A DNA stretch of 64,000 nt, taken from positions 1-64,000 of the forward strand of contig CAZVKC010000001.1 in assembly GCA_964627455.1 (NCBI GenBank), read 5' to 3'. Origin of the DNA: F-183 sp964627455. Its GTDB lineage: Bacteria > Acidobacteriota > Terriglobia > Bryobacterales > Bryobacteraceae. The number at the start of each line of letters is the position of its first letter. Within the stretch, counting starts at the first letter, position 1. Below the pieces are notes generated by a model. The model saw only the letters and a list, made by a program, of their open reading frames with translations. It was not told the DNA's origin and ran no database searches. Of the stretch, positions 8,485-16,850 are shown in pieces. Made by a program: the position numbers and the translations under genes.

Positions 8485-9504
8485 TTATTCGATCGAGAGA
8501 TAACGGTTGAGGGAATCGAGATCACGGCCGCGATTCTGCGCCATGGAGCCAATCGCGTCATCGACGGACCAGCGGCTATGAATGATGCCACCGACGGCGC
8601 AGGCCATTGCCAGTGGATCTTCGTCGCCGGGATAGAGAACGTTGCGGCCGACCAGCGCGCCGCGCACGTTGGGACCCGCGCCCAGCGCGCCTGCGAGTTC
8701 CTGCAGGAAGGGCGCAGGGTTGCCAGCGGATTCGCCGCCGAGCAGCAGAATCGGCAGCGAGGTCGCTCGTGCAACGGCTTCGTATCCGGCGCAATACGGC
8801 AACTTCAACCACAGATAACGGCTGCTGTCGCCCAATGCGGATGCGACTCCGGTGATCTTCGCTAGCGATTCCGCGTCTTTCTGCACGACCCAGCCGGAGT
8901 CCTTGCGGATCACCGGTAGCGGTTCCAGAAACATCGGCAATTGCAGCGCGTTGCATTCGTTGATCGCCTGCACGCTGGCCAGGATCGTTTTCAACGAACC
9001 GGCATCACCGTCGCCGATGCGCAGAAGGAGCTTCGCGCCATCCAGCTTCCACGCTGCACAGGTTGCCGCGGTGGGACCAGTGATCGGATCATCGAGTTCC
9101 CACGATGTGCCCGCGAGGCCTCCGCGATTGAGGCTGCCGATGAGCACCTTGCCATCGATCAACGATGGACCTTTGGCCTGCCGGATGAGCGAGTCGAGGA
9201 TGAAGAGTTCCTCGAGCAGATCCATGGTCGCCATCAGGCCATCGACCGTTTCGCACGCCAGCACTCGCAGGATCCGCGCGAGGTAATCGCGCCGGTCAGC
9301 CATCGCGATCGGATTGCTGCCGACCTTGGTGACGCGCCGTGCCGGATGGTCCGCCGCAAGGATGTTCAATCTGCCAGCCGTCGTGAGCGACGTTCGCCGG
9401 ACGCGTTCCTGAGCGGCGCGCCACGGCAAGTCGGGATCTTCGATGCGCGCCTGCGTGATGCGCGCCATCACTGCGGGAGTGAGAAATTCCTCAGATACGA
9501 ACAT
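8485..9504 (-). CDS. Cgl0158-family class I aldolase-like protein of the iol operon
   Basis: A 339-residue (beta/alpha)8 protein of the DeoC/LacD-like aldolase superfamily. Proteins of this kind sit in inositol clusters (for example Cgl0158 of Corynebacterium) and are thought to cleave 2-deoxy-5-keto-gluconate 6-phosphate, the IolJ step, though this is not proven for this branch. LAADHPARR near residue 48 and LWLKLPY near residue 230 (candidate Schiff-base Lys) are visible. I choose the ATG at 9504, which overlaps the iolC TAA by one base (TAATG), over an upstream in-frame start that would lie inside iolC. The coupling supports a shared pathway. Confidence 0.75.
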   Translation of the reverse strand: MFVSEEFLTPAVMARITQARIEDPDLPWRAAQERVRRTSLTTAGRLNILAADHPARRVTKVGSNPIAMADRRDYLARILRVLACETVDGLMATMDLLEELFILDSLIRQAKGPSLIDGKVLIGSLNRGGLAGTSWELDDPITGPTAATCAAWKLDGAKLLLRIGDGDAGSLKTILASVQAINECNALQLPMFLEPLPVIRKDSGWVVQKDAESLAKITGVASALGDSSRYLWLKLPYCAGYEAVARATSLPILLLGGESAGNPAPFLQELAGALGAGPNVRGALVGRNVLYPGDEDPLAMACAVGGIIHSRWSVDDAIGSMAQNRGRDLDSLNRYLSIE

Positions 9505-10442
9505 TACGCGCTCCGCTGCTGTTGCATGAGGGTCTTCACTTCGTCGAGCGTCGGCATTGCCTCGGAACAACTCAAACGGCTGACGACGATAGCTGCTGCT
9601 GCGTTGCCATAGTGCAGGCACTCGACTGTTGGCATGCCGTTGAGTAGCGCGTATAGGAATCCGGACGCAAAGCCGTCACCGGCGCCGATGGTCGTGCAGA
9701 CCTCCACGTGATACGGAGGCAGGAACACCGAATCATCGCCCTGCCACACGCGCGTACCCTGATCGCCCAGCTTCGAGACCAGCGTTGGAATTCGGTTGCG
9801 CAACCTCGCGGTCGCCTTGTCGAGATCATCGACATCCGCCACCAGCATCAGTTCGGGTTGATTCCCGATGAGCACGTCCACATATGGAAGCGCGAGCCGG
9901 ATTGCGAGTCCCGCCTCGCGCGGACTGGGCCATGACATCGAACGGAAGTCCACATCGAGCACCACTTTGCATCCAGCCTGATGTGCGCGTTCGAGCGCCA
10001 TGTATGTGCTTTCGCGCGAGGGCGACGCACAGAGCGAGGTCCCGTTGGTGATGAACATCTTCGCGGATCCGACGAAATCGAGCGCTTCGGGCGTGACGGA
10101 CAGCATCGTGTCGACGGCGTCGTGGCGATAGAAGACCTGCGGAAAACGATCGGGCGGCGAAACCTCGGTCAAACACAGCGACGGGTTGAATCCCGGCCGG
10201 ATCTGCACGTGGGTGGTGTCGACGTTTTCTTTCTTGAGAAAGCCGATCAGGAACTCGCTCAGGCTGTCTGCGCCGAGGCAACTGACGATGCCAGCCGTGG
10301 CGCCGAGACGCGAAAGTCCAACCGCCATGTTCGCGCTCGAGCCGCCCAGATAGCGCGAAAAACGGCGCGCCTGCGGCAGGGGAACATGCGGTTCCTCAGA
10401 ATACAGGTCGTAACCGATACGACCGAGAATGGCGATATCCAT
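9504..10442 (-). CDS. iolC: 5-dehydro-2-deoxygluconokinase
   Basis: Phosphorylates 2-deoxy-5-keto-gluconate with ATP in inositol breakdown. It is a 312-residue PfkB/ribokinase-family protein: GRIGYDLY at the N-terminus, GGSSANMAVGLSRLG near residue 33, and the C-terminal TIGAGDGFASGF motif near residue 248 containing the catalytic Asp and anion hole. Placement between iolB (15 bp upstream) and the aldolase gene (1-nt overlap) makes IolC far more likely than another sugar kinase. Confidence 0.92.
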   Translation of the reverse strand: MDIAILGRIGYDLYSEEPHVPLPQARRFSRYLGGSSANMAVGLSRLGATAGIVSCLGADSLSEFLIGFLKKENVDTTHVQIRPGFNPSLCLTEVSPPDRFPQVFYRHDAVDTMLSVTPEALDFVGSAKMFITNGTSLCASPSRESTYMALERAHQAGCKVVLDVDFRSMSWPSPREAGLAIRLALPYVDVLIGNQPELMLVADVDDLDKATARLRNRIPTLVSKLGDQGTRVWQGDDSVFLPPYHVEVCTTIGAGDGFASGFLYALLNGMPTVECLHYGNAAAAIVVSRLSCSEAMPTLDEVKTLMQQQRSA

Positions 10443-10457
10443 TGTTGTCAGGCCACC

Positions 10458-11270
10458 TTATCGAACAACCGGAACTCTCGGATCCTTGTCGCGCCACTCC
10501 GCGCGCACCCAGGCGTACTGCGGGTCGTCGGAAGCTGCCATTGATCTCGCGGATCCGGCCAGCGCGTTGAGGTAATACGCGTTGTAGCCGTGCGCCGCGA
10601 CCACCGGATGGTAGCCTTCCGGCACCAGGATGAGGTCGCCGTCGCGAGCCGTGATCGTCTCGTCGATGCGGCGGTCTTGCGTGTACACCTTTTGAATCGC
10701 GTACCCTTCGGGCTTGTCGATGCGGTAGTAGTAAATCTCTTCGAGATCCACTTCGCCGGGCGGGTTGTGGACATCGTGTTTATGGGGCGGATAGCTCGAC
10801 CAGTTTCCGCTCGGCGTGTAGACTTCGCAGATCAGCAACCGGTGCGCCTCGAACGTGGGTTCGAGCATGTGGTTGATCTGACGCGTGGCGTTGCCGCCGC
10901 CGCGGATCTCGACGCGCACATCGGCCGGCGTGACGAGCCTGGCCGGGTATGCGACTTCGGCCTTTGAATAGCAGATGGCGAGATCGCAATCGGTATCGGC
11001 GGTCAGTGTGAAGTCTGTCGCGATCGGCAGGTAAAGCGTGTATGGAAGCCCGTCGAAAACGCTCGTGCGGCCTCCGAAGGAAGGGAAATCACCGGCGGAG
11101 GAGTGCACCGAGCACTTGCCTCCAAAAAGCACGATCGCAATTTCACGATCGCCCGTGTTTTCCTGTACGCTGGCGCCGGCGGCAAGCCGGAATGTCTTGA
11201 ATCCCAGGTATTCGAAGCCGTAGGTTTCCATCTGGTCTGGGGAACCGGATGGGCGATAGAGAAGTTTCAT
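10458..11270 (-). CDS. iolB: 5-deoxy-glucuronate isomerase
   Basis: Converts 5-deoxy-glucuronate to 2-deoxy-5-keto-gluconate. It is a 270-residue bicupin of the KduI/IolB family. The C-terminal cupin carries PPHKHD near residue 165, EEIYYY near residue 181 and VPEGYHP near residue 224, which together supply the His/Glu/His metal ligands. It is the first recognised iol catabolic gene of the run and lies about 100 bp downstream of the exported oxidoreductase gene, so it may have its own promoter or be read through from above. Confidence 0.93.
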   Translation of the reverse strand: MKLLYRPSGSPDQMETYGFEYLGFKTFRLAAGASVQENTGDREIAIVLFGGKCSVHSSAGDFPSFGGRTSVFDGLPYTLYLPIATDFTLTADTDCDLAICYSKAEVAYPARLVTPADVRVEIRGGGNATRQINHMLEPTFEAHRLLICEVYTPSGNWSSYPPHKHDVHNPPGEVDLEEIYYYRIDKPEGYAIQKVYTQDRRIDETITARDGDLILVPEGYHPVVAAHGYNAYYLNALAGSARSMAASDDPQYAWVRAEWRDKDPRVPVVR

Positions 11271-11372
11271 TCGAAAAGACGCTCCTGATGGGGCGGGACG
11301 GGGAACGATGATGGCAGGTTATTGAGCGCGGATCCCGGGGCGCACACGCCTGCATTCTATCACCGCCCCTCG

Positions 11373-12338
11373 TCAGGCAATGCGTCCCTTGGCCGCGTCG
11401 AAATGCAGCCGCCGTCCCTGCTGATACGAAACGGAGCACAGGTGGCAAGCGGCTGCCGAGCGAATCCCGTCCTGCAACGTCGCGTTGGGCTCCTTGCGGG
11501 AGCGCATGCAGTCGAGCCAGTTGCGCATGTGCTGGTCGCCGGGTTCTGCCTTGACAGTGACAGTCGCCGGCGGAGGCGGCGCATCCGCGGCGCGCTGTTG
11601 CCGGAAGCCAAGTGGCGCGTGCGGATCCACCGGGATGAACTCGAAGCCCGCGCGCGTGATGAACAGCTTGCCCTTGGTGCCGCAGAATTCGAGTCCATTA
11701 TTGTTGATGCCGGCGGCCATGGTTGCTTCAAATGTGCAGAGCCAGCCGCCGGGATACGTGATCGCCGCATCGACCGTATCNNNNNNNNNNNNNNNNNNNN
11801 NNNNNNNNNNNNNNNNNNNNNNNNNNNNNNNNNNNNNNNNNNNNNNNNNNNNNNNNNNNNNNNNNNNNNNNNNNNNNNNNTGCTGCATGCCGGATTGGAA
11901 CACGCGCTTGTGATCCTTCACCGACTTCTGCAACGCGTCTGCCTCGCCGATCTTCAACGTGATCGGCTTCTCGCACAGTACGTCTTTGCCGGCCTGGATC
12001 GCATCCATCGAGACCGGGACGTGCCAGTGATCGGGCGTCGCGATGACGACCCCATCGAGCCCCTGCATCTCGAGCAGCCTGCGATGATCCTGAAACACCC
12101 GGGCTTCGGGCGCGGACCTCTGTTTGTTCGCCTCGGCCTTGCGAAGCCAGACGTCGCAGAGGCCGATGATGCGCGCGTCCTTCTGGTTCGCGAGCGACCG
12201 TACGTGTCCGCCCCCGCGAGTGCCTGTTCCGATGACGCCCACTTGAATGGTGTCATTCGCCCCGAGGATGCGGTTGTATGATGCCGCGGTGAATGCGGCG
12301 CCGCCCGCGATGAGGCGGCGCCGTGATACTTGGTCCAT
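11373..12338 (-). CDS. Exported Gfo/Idh/MocA-family oxidoreductase (internal gap)
   Basis: An NAD(P)-type sugar or cyclitol oxidoreductase by family: GVIGTGTRGGGH Rossmann loop near residue 34 and the CEKPIT catalytic-Lys motif near residue 122. The N-terminus (SRRRLIAGGAAFTAAS) is a twin-arginine-type signal, so the protein is probably exported. ATG at 12338 is chosen because it has an AGAGGAA ribosome site; the longer frame runs into the receptor gene. The 100-N gap removes the middle of the protein, including the usual catalytic His region. It could oxidise inositol or a derivative given the neighbours, but true inositol dehydrogenase (IolG) is cytosolic, so the substrate stays open. Confidence 0.85.
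   Translation of the reverse strand: MDQVSRRRLIAGGAAFTAASYNRILGANDTIQVGVIGTGTRGGGHVRSLANQKDARIIGLCDVWLRKAEANKQRSAPEARVFQDHRRLLEMQGLDGVVIATPDHWHVPVSMDAIQAGKDVLCEKPITLKIGEADALQKSVKDHKRVFQSGMQXXXXXXXXXXXXXXXXXXXXXXXXXXXXXXXXXXDTVDAAITYPGGWLCTFEATMAAGINNNGLEFCGTKGKLFITRAGFEFIPVDPHAPLGFRQQRAADAPPPPATVTVKAEPGDQHMRNWLDCMRSRKEPNATLQDGIRSAAACHLCSVSYQQGRRLHFDAAKGRIA
11781..11880. other. Assembly gap of 100 N inside the Gfo/Idh gene
   Basis: Fixed 100-N placeholder. The flanks do not overlap. The encoded protein is 321 residues with the placeholder, short of the roughly 400-440 usual for exported members, so more than 100 bp is probably missing. Confidence 0.98.
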
Positions 12339-12352
12339 CGTTTCCTCTGCCT

Positions 12353-15300
12353 CTAGAACTGGAACCGCAACGCGAACTGCCACTGCCGAGGCAGGTAGTT
12401 TGCCGCCGTCCCGAAGATTCTGCCGGCGACGCCGGGGGCATCCACGGAAGCGTTCGGTTGACCCAGATTCGTGTGGTTGAGGAAGTTGAAGGACTCTGCG
12501 CGGAACTGCACTTTCATGCCTTCCCGAATGCGGAAGTCCTTAAAGCCCGAGAGATCCAGTTGCGCGAAGTTCGGACCGCGAAGACGGTTGCGTCCCACGT
12601 TGCCGAGCGCGCCCCGTTGCGGGCGGGCCCAGGGTCCGCTGACCTGGCCGTTGGTGGTGAGGAGCGTCTGCGAGACGGCGAACCATCCGAATTGACTCGG
12701 ATCATTCACCTGCCAGTTTCCGGCAACGTCCGCGCGGCAAATCCCGACATCCTGATCATTGCCGCAGTTGGTGTAGCTCGGTGTGAATGGATTCCCGCTG
12801 GCGATGGTGTTCACGAAGTTCAACTGCCAGCCGCCGACCAGAAAATCGACCGCGCGAGGCATATTGTTCATCGCCTTGCGGCCATGCCCGACGGGAACTT
12901 CCCAGTTGCCCATCGCGACTACCGTGTGATTGCGATTGTTGTTGCTCGGCGCATATCCAATCCCGCGGTTGTAGATGTACTGGGCGTTATCGAAGTCCAA
13001 GGCTTTCGACCAGGTGTAGTGACCCATCAACTGCAATCCACCGTCGAAGCGCTTTTCCATCTTGACCTGCATCGAATGGTAGTTGTTGCTCGAGTCGTTG
13101 CCCGAATAGCGAGTGTTTTGGGTCCAGCCGAGCGCTGCGAAATATGGCCGGCGCTGGTTGGTCGACAAGCCCGACGTGTAGCCGATCATCGAGGGTTCGT
13201 TGTTGTTGTAGCCGTAGTTATAGCCCGGCTGCATGTGCGTGCCCTTGTTTGCAACGTACGCGACCTCGAGACTCGAGTTCTTGGTGAGTTGCCGTTGGAT
13301 CGTTGCGTTCCACGTATCGATCGTCGGGATCCGCAAAGTTTGCGGTGTGATGTCCGTCGTGAAGCCGTTGGGCTGAATCGGCCGTCCGTTGGGACCCTTG
13401 CGCTGTGCTGCGAGGATCGCAGCGGGATCCGCAACCGCGGGCGCGCCCTGCGACAGCGTGAATACGCTCTGGTAGGCAAACGCGGGATTCACCTGCTGGG
13501 TCGCGAGCACCGGCAGGTTCTGCGTCACGCTGTGTCCGAAGACGGCTCCGAAGATGCCCTGCGTGAAGCCGCGTCCGTAACCGGCGCGAATCACGGTCTT
13601 GTCGTTCAGGCGATACGAAAGACCGAAGCGCGGCGCGAAGGCGTTAGGCGGAGAACTCGTGTTCATGCCGAGGTCGACGCCTTCGGAACCGGCAACATAG
13701 TTTTCGCCCGTGACGATGTCGATGCGTCCGCCCTTACCGGCGCCACTGACGTACTGCGGCCGGTACCATTCCCAGCGAAGCCCGTAGTTGAGCGTCAGAC
13801 GCGGCGTCACTCGCCATGTGTCCTGCACGTATGCGAAAAACCGATTCTGCAGTTCTGCTGCATCGGTCACGTTGCTCACCATGCGAGCAAAGCCCGCGAC
13901 CTGACCGAGCAGGTAGGATCCCACGCCGCTGCCGCCGCCATTCGGACCCGCGGTTTGATTGGTCGCGAACGACAGTTGGCCGGAACGGTGGCTGTCGCTC
14001 GGCACGCGGAGGTTATACGCATGGCGTCCATCGAATCCAAACTTGATTGAGTGGTTTCCGCGAATGTGGGTCCAGTTGTTGACGAACTGATACTGGTGCT
14101 GGTCTTCGATCAGCGGGCAGTTGCAGTTATTGGCTCCGAGGCCGAAGCCGAAGTTCAGAGATCCGATGCCGGTGAACTGCGGCATGCCGCCCGTGATGGC
14201 AGAGCCGAGATTCAAGCCGGGAATGCCGGCGTCTTTCGCGGGAGTGCCATCGACGCCGATTGGATTTACGTTCACGTAGTAGCGATACCAGCCGAAGCGA
14301 AAGTCGGTGATCCAACGCGGATTCACCATGTAATCGGCGCCGATCGCGATGCTATGGTTCTTCGAGAACGAGAGGCCCCCGAAGTTACTCGCATCAAAAC
14401 CGGGTCCTCCGGCGAGGCCGAAGATCGGCGGCGAGTTCATGTCGAACCGCTGCATGCTGTAGCGTCCGAATATATGCAGTTTCTCGGTAGCGTACTCGTC
14501 AACGCGAACGTTGAACGAATCCTCGGTGAGGGCGATCGACCCGGATCCCTGATAGTTGGGTTGATTCGGTGCGGCGGCCTTGTTTGGCATGGGGATGAAC
14601 TTCAACAGGTTCGACGCTTGTGACACGATCCGCGAGGCGGGAACGATGTTGCCAGTGAACTGGCGGCGATCCGCTGGCGTGGCGCCGCTGTCGGGATCGA
14701 AGATGTTCAGCCCGAGGTCATTGAGGTTACCTTGCCGGTTTGCTTCGCTTGGAACCCAGACTGTCTTGCTACCACCCGTGCGACGGCGCGTCGCCTGGTA
14801 GTCGCCGAAGAAGAACAACTTGTTCTTTTTGATCGGACCACCGATCGATCCGCCCGCCTGATTCCAGATAGTCACCGGAATCTTGCGGCCATTCGAGCCG
14901 GGAATGTCTTGCGACTGCGTGAACGGATCGCGCGCCTGCAAGTGATCATTACGCAGGAACTCGAAAAGGCTGCCGTGCAATTGATTGGTGCCGGACTTGG
15001 TTTGCGCGCTGACGACCATGGCGCCCGCATTGCCGATCTCCGCGTCGAAGGCGCTGGTCGTGATCTTTGCTTCGGTTACGGATTCAATGGTCGGGTTGAT
15101 CACCTGATAAGCGAGCACAGAGTCGTGATTGTCGGTTCCGTCGAGCAGGTGCGACACGGCCGAGTACATCTGGCCGTTGACCTGCAGACGATACGAACCC
15201 ATCGGATTCTCGGACTCGACAGAGTTCGGTCCTCCGGAAGTCTGCATGACGCCTGGCGTGATCAACTGCAGATTCGAGAAGCGCCGGTTCATCATCGGCA

Positions 15301-15739
15301 GTTCCGCGATGGCTTTCTGGTTGAACTGGATTGCAACATCGGAACGTTCGGTCTTAAGCAGTGCGGCTTCGCCAGTGACTTCGACAGATTGCGTGACGTC
15401 GCCAACTTGCAGCTTGAAGTCGACGCGCGCTTGCGTGTCGGCGGAGACGTTGACGTTGTTTTCGATGGCTGCACGAAAACCGGAAAGTTCAACTCGCACC
15501 TGATATCGCCCTGCTACGAGATGCTGTTGCGAGTAGTTTCCAGTTTCATTGGTTGTGGTGTTGAAGGTCACATCGCGTTCGATGTCCTTGATGGTTACCT
15601 TGGCGCCGGCGGCAGCCGCACCCGACGAATCGAGGACGACGCCGACGATGCCACCATAGACGGTTTGTGCCTTGAGTTGAGGTGCTGCGGCACAGCACAA
15701 GACAAGAAGCAGCAAGAGCAGACGACGAGGCAAGCTCAT
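12353..15739 (-). CDS. TonB-dependent receptor, Oar-like with carboxypeptidase-regulatory domain
   Basis: Outer-membrane transporter or binding protein of 1128 residues, in the size class typical of acidobacteria. The signal peptide (LPRRLLLLLLVLCCAAA, cleavage near LKAQ) is followed by a carboxypeptidase-regulatory-like domain at about 28-110 with GVVLDSSGAA and AGRYQVRVELSGF, then a plug-like domain (VTQSVEVTGEAALLKTERSDV at about 115) and a long beta-barrel ending in F-Q-F, a typical C-terminal barrel signal. ATG at 15739 has a GGGAGA ribosome site. The next gene starts 14 bp beyond its stop. Its place upstream of the iol run suggests import of inositol or an inositol-containing compound, but members of this family have many or unknown ligands. 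Confidence 0.9.
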   Translation of the reverse strand: MSLPRRLLLLLLVLCCAAAPQLKAQTVYGGIVGVVLDSSGAAAAGAKVTIKDIERDVTFNTTTNETGNYSQQHLVAGRYQVRVELSGFRAAIENNVNVSADTQARVDFKLQVGDVTQSVEVTGEAALLKTERSDVAIQFNQKAIAELPMMNRRFSNLQLITPGVMQTSGGPNSVESENPMGSYRLQVNGQMYSAVSHLLDGTDNHDSVLAYQVINPTIESVTEAKITTSAFDAEIGNAGAMVVSAQTKSGTNQLHGSLFEFLRNDHLQARDPFTQSQDIPGSNGRKIPVTIWNQAGGSIGGPIKKNKLFFFGDYQATRRRTGGSKTVWVPSEANRQGNLNDLGLNIFDPDSGATPADRRQFTGNIVPASRIVSQASNLLKFIPMPNKAAAPNQPNYQGSGSIALTEDSFNVRVDEYATEKLHIFGRYSMQRFDMNSPPIFGLAGGPGFDASNFGGLSFSKNHSIAIGADYMVNPRWITDFRFGWYRYYVNVNPIGVDGTPAKDAGIPGLNLGSAITGGMPQFTGIGSLNFGFGLGANNCNCPLIEDQHQYQFVNNWTHIRGNHSIKFGFDGRHAYNLRVPSDSHRSGQLSFATNQTAGPNGGGSGVGSYLLGQVAGFARMVSNVTDAAELQNRFFAYVQDTWRVTPRLTLNYGLRWEWYRPQYVSGAGKGGRIDIVTGENYVAGSEGVDLGMNTSSPPNAFAPRFGLSYRLNDKTVIRAGYGRGFTQGIFGAVFGHSVTQNLPVLATQQVNPAFAYQSVFTLSQGAPAVADPAAILAAQRKGPNGRPIQPNGFTTDITPQTLRIPTIDTWNATIQRQLTKNSSLEVAYVANKGTHMQPGYNYGYNNNEPSMIGYTSGLSTNQRRPYFAALGWTQNTRYSGNDSSNNYHSMQVKMEKRFDGGLQLMGHYTWSKALDFDNAQYIYNRGIGYAPSNNNRNHTVVAMGNWEVPVGHGRKAMNNMPRAVDFLVGGWQLNFVNTIASGNPFTPSYTNCGNDQDVGICRADVAGNWQVNDPSQFGWFAVSQTLLTTNGQVSGPWARPQRGALGNVGRNRLRGPNFAQLDLSGFKDFRIREGMKVQFRAESFNFLNHTNLGQPNASVDAPGVAGRIFGTAANYLPRQWQFALRFQF

Positions 15740-15750
15740 GGATTTTCTCC

Positions 15751-15778
15751 CACGCTGCACGGGTCTCGGTGCAGCGTG
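15751..15778. promoter_or_regulatory. Perfect 10-bp inverted repeat in the receptor leader
   Basis: CACGCTGCAC and GTGCAGCGTG flank an 8-nt loop and end 11 bp upstream of the receptor ATG, next to its ribosome site. It could be a repressor operator (LacI-type dimension) or an RNA hairpin that controls translation. The sequence alone does not decide between these. Confidence 0.5.
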
Positions 15779-15817
15779 CGAAAGTGTATGCCGACAATTT
15801 GATGGAGTCAAGGGGGG

Positions 15818-16726
15818 TTAGAGTCTGAGCTTCAAGGTGCGTGTCATGTACTCGCTCATGGCGCGGCGCCCCGCGCCCTCACCCAGGACGGGACCCTGGA
15901 AGCCTGTTTCAATCAGGTAAGCGACAAGTTCGTTGAGCTTTACTACGCCTTCGCCGAACGGAACCATGCGGCCTCGCGCGGCCTCGCCATTCGTCGCAGA
16001 CGCTGAATCAGTCGGTGAGGCCGGCTTGAAGTCGCGTAGGTGCGCGCCGATCATTCGCGACCTGTACTTTTTCACTACCGCCAACGGGTCGAAGCCGCAG
16101 GCGGCAAAGTGCCCCACGTCGAGCCAAACGTTAAATGCACGCGGATCCGTTGCGTCCATGAATCGTTCGAACTGCCCGGTACGAAGATCGCCTTGTTCCG
16201 GATGTAGCCCGATCTGCAGGCCGGTTTCTTCCCGTACTCGCTTGCCGATCGCGTTTGCGTTTGCAGCCCACGCTTTGATGTCGACGGCCGCGTACTCAGC
16301 GTCCGTGCCGTTGCCGAGGTTCGCTCCGGGCGCGATCAGCGGATTCATGTAGCGTCCGCCGACGGCTTTGAGAAAACGCGCCACTCGCAGGTGCTCGTCA
16401 ATCAAGTTCCGCCGCTTCTCTGTCAGGTGCATGTGTGAGTACATCGCACTGCCGATCAGTGTGAGTCCGCGCTTCGACATTTCGTCGCGGAATTCGGGGA
16501 TCTTCGATTCCCACGTGTCGACAATCTTCGTGTGGGTATTATTGATCTCCACGTAGTGCACGCCGAGTTCCTTGCACTCATCGAAGGCCTGCCAGAGTTG
16601 CATGTTGCCGCGGCCTCCTGCGACAAGTCCCACAGGGAACTTCTGTTCTTTGGCTTTTCCGAATGCGAGGCCGGCTGATGCGCCCAATGCGGCAAGCGCT
16701 CTCCTGCGGTTCACTGATGTCAACAT
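15818..16726 (-). CDS. Exported sugar-phosphate isomerase/epimerase (xylose-isomerase-like TIM barrel)
   Basis: A 302-residue protein of the same fold as IolE but with an N-terminal twin-arginine-like signal (NRRRALAALGASAGLAFG), so it probably acts in the periplasm. Family features are YVEINNTHT near residue 60, LHPEQGDL near 185, WLDVGH near 209 and GAHLRDF near 234, the expected metal and substrate positions. ATG at 16726 is chosen; an upstream in-frame start would add an implausible leader and run through the divergent MFS promoter region. It precedes the TonB receptor by 78 bp. Reaction and substrate are unknown; related exported proteins are common in acidobacteria. Confidence 0.8.
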   Translation of the reverse strand: MLTSVNRRRALAALGASAGLAFGKAKEQKFPVGLVAGGRGNMQLWQAFDECKELGVHYVEINNTHTKIVDTWESKIPEFRDEMSKRGLTLIGSAMYSHMHLTEKRRNLIDEHLRVARFLKAVGGRYMNPLIAPGANLGNGTDAEYAAVDIKAWAANANAIGKRVREETGLQIGLHPEQGDLRTGQFERFMDATDPRAFNVWLDVGHFAACGFDPLAVVKKYRSRMIGAHLRDFKPASPTDSASATNGEAARGRMVPFGEGVVKLNELVAYLIETGFQGPVLGEGAGRRAMSEYMTRTLKLRL

Positions 16727-16850
16727 GCGCTGCCGATTATCTGTCGTCAGCAAAACGATGTCAACAGGATTCGTGTGCTTGACTTCGCACGTGATACGCG
16801 AAAAAATGCACGAACGCCTCCATTTGGCGGCGGCTCTGCTCAGGATGCTC

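Noticed and set aside
11281..11378. Imperfect inverted repeat (GGGGCGG...CCGCCCC) flanking the space between the Gfo/Idh gene and iolB
   Set aside because: The arms are about 70 bp apart with mismatches and one lies at the end of a coding region; too weak to call a terminator or operator.
12323..14050. 575-codon open frame on the plus strand
   Set aside because: Antisense to the TonB receptor, which has clear homology features; this frame has none.
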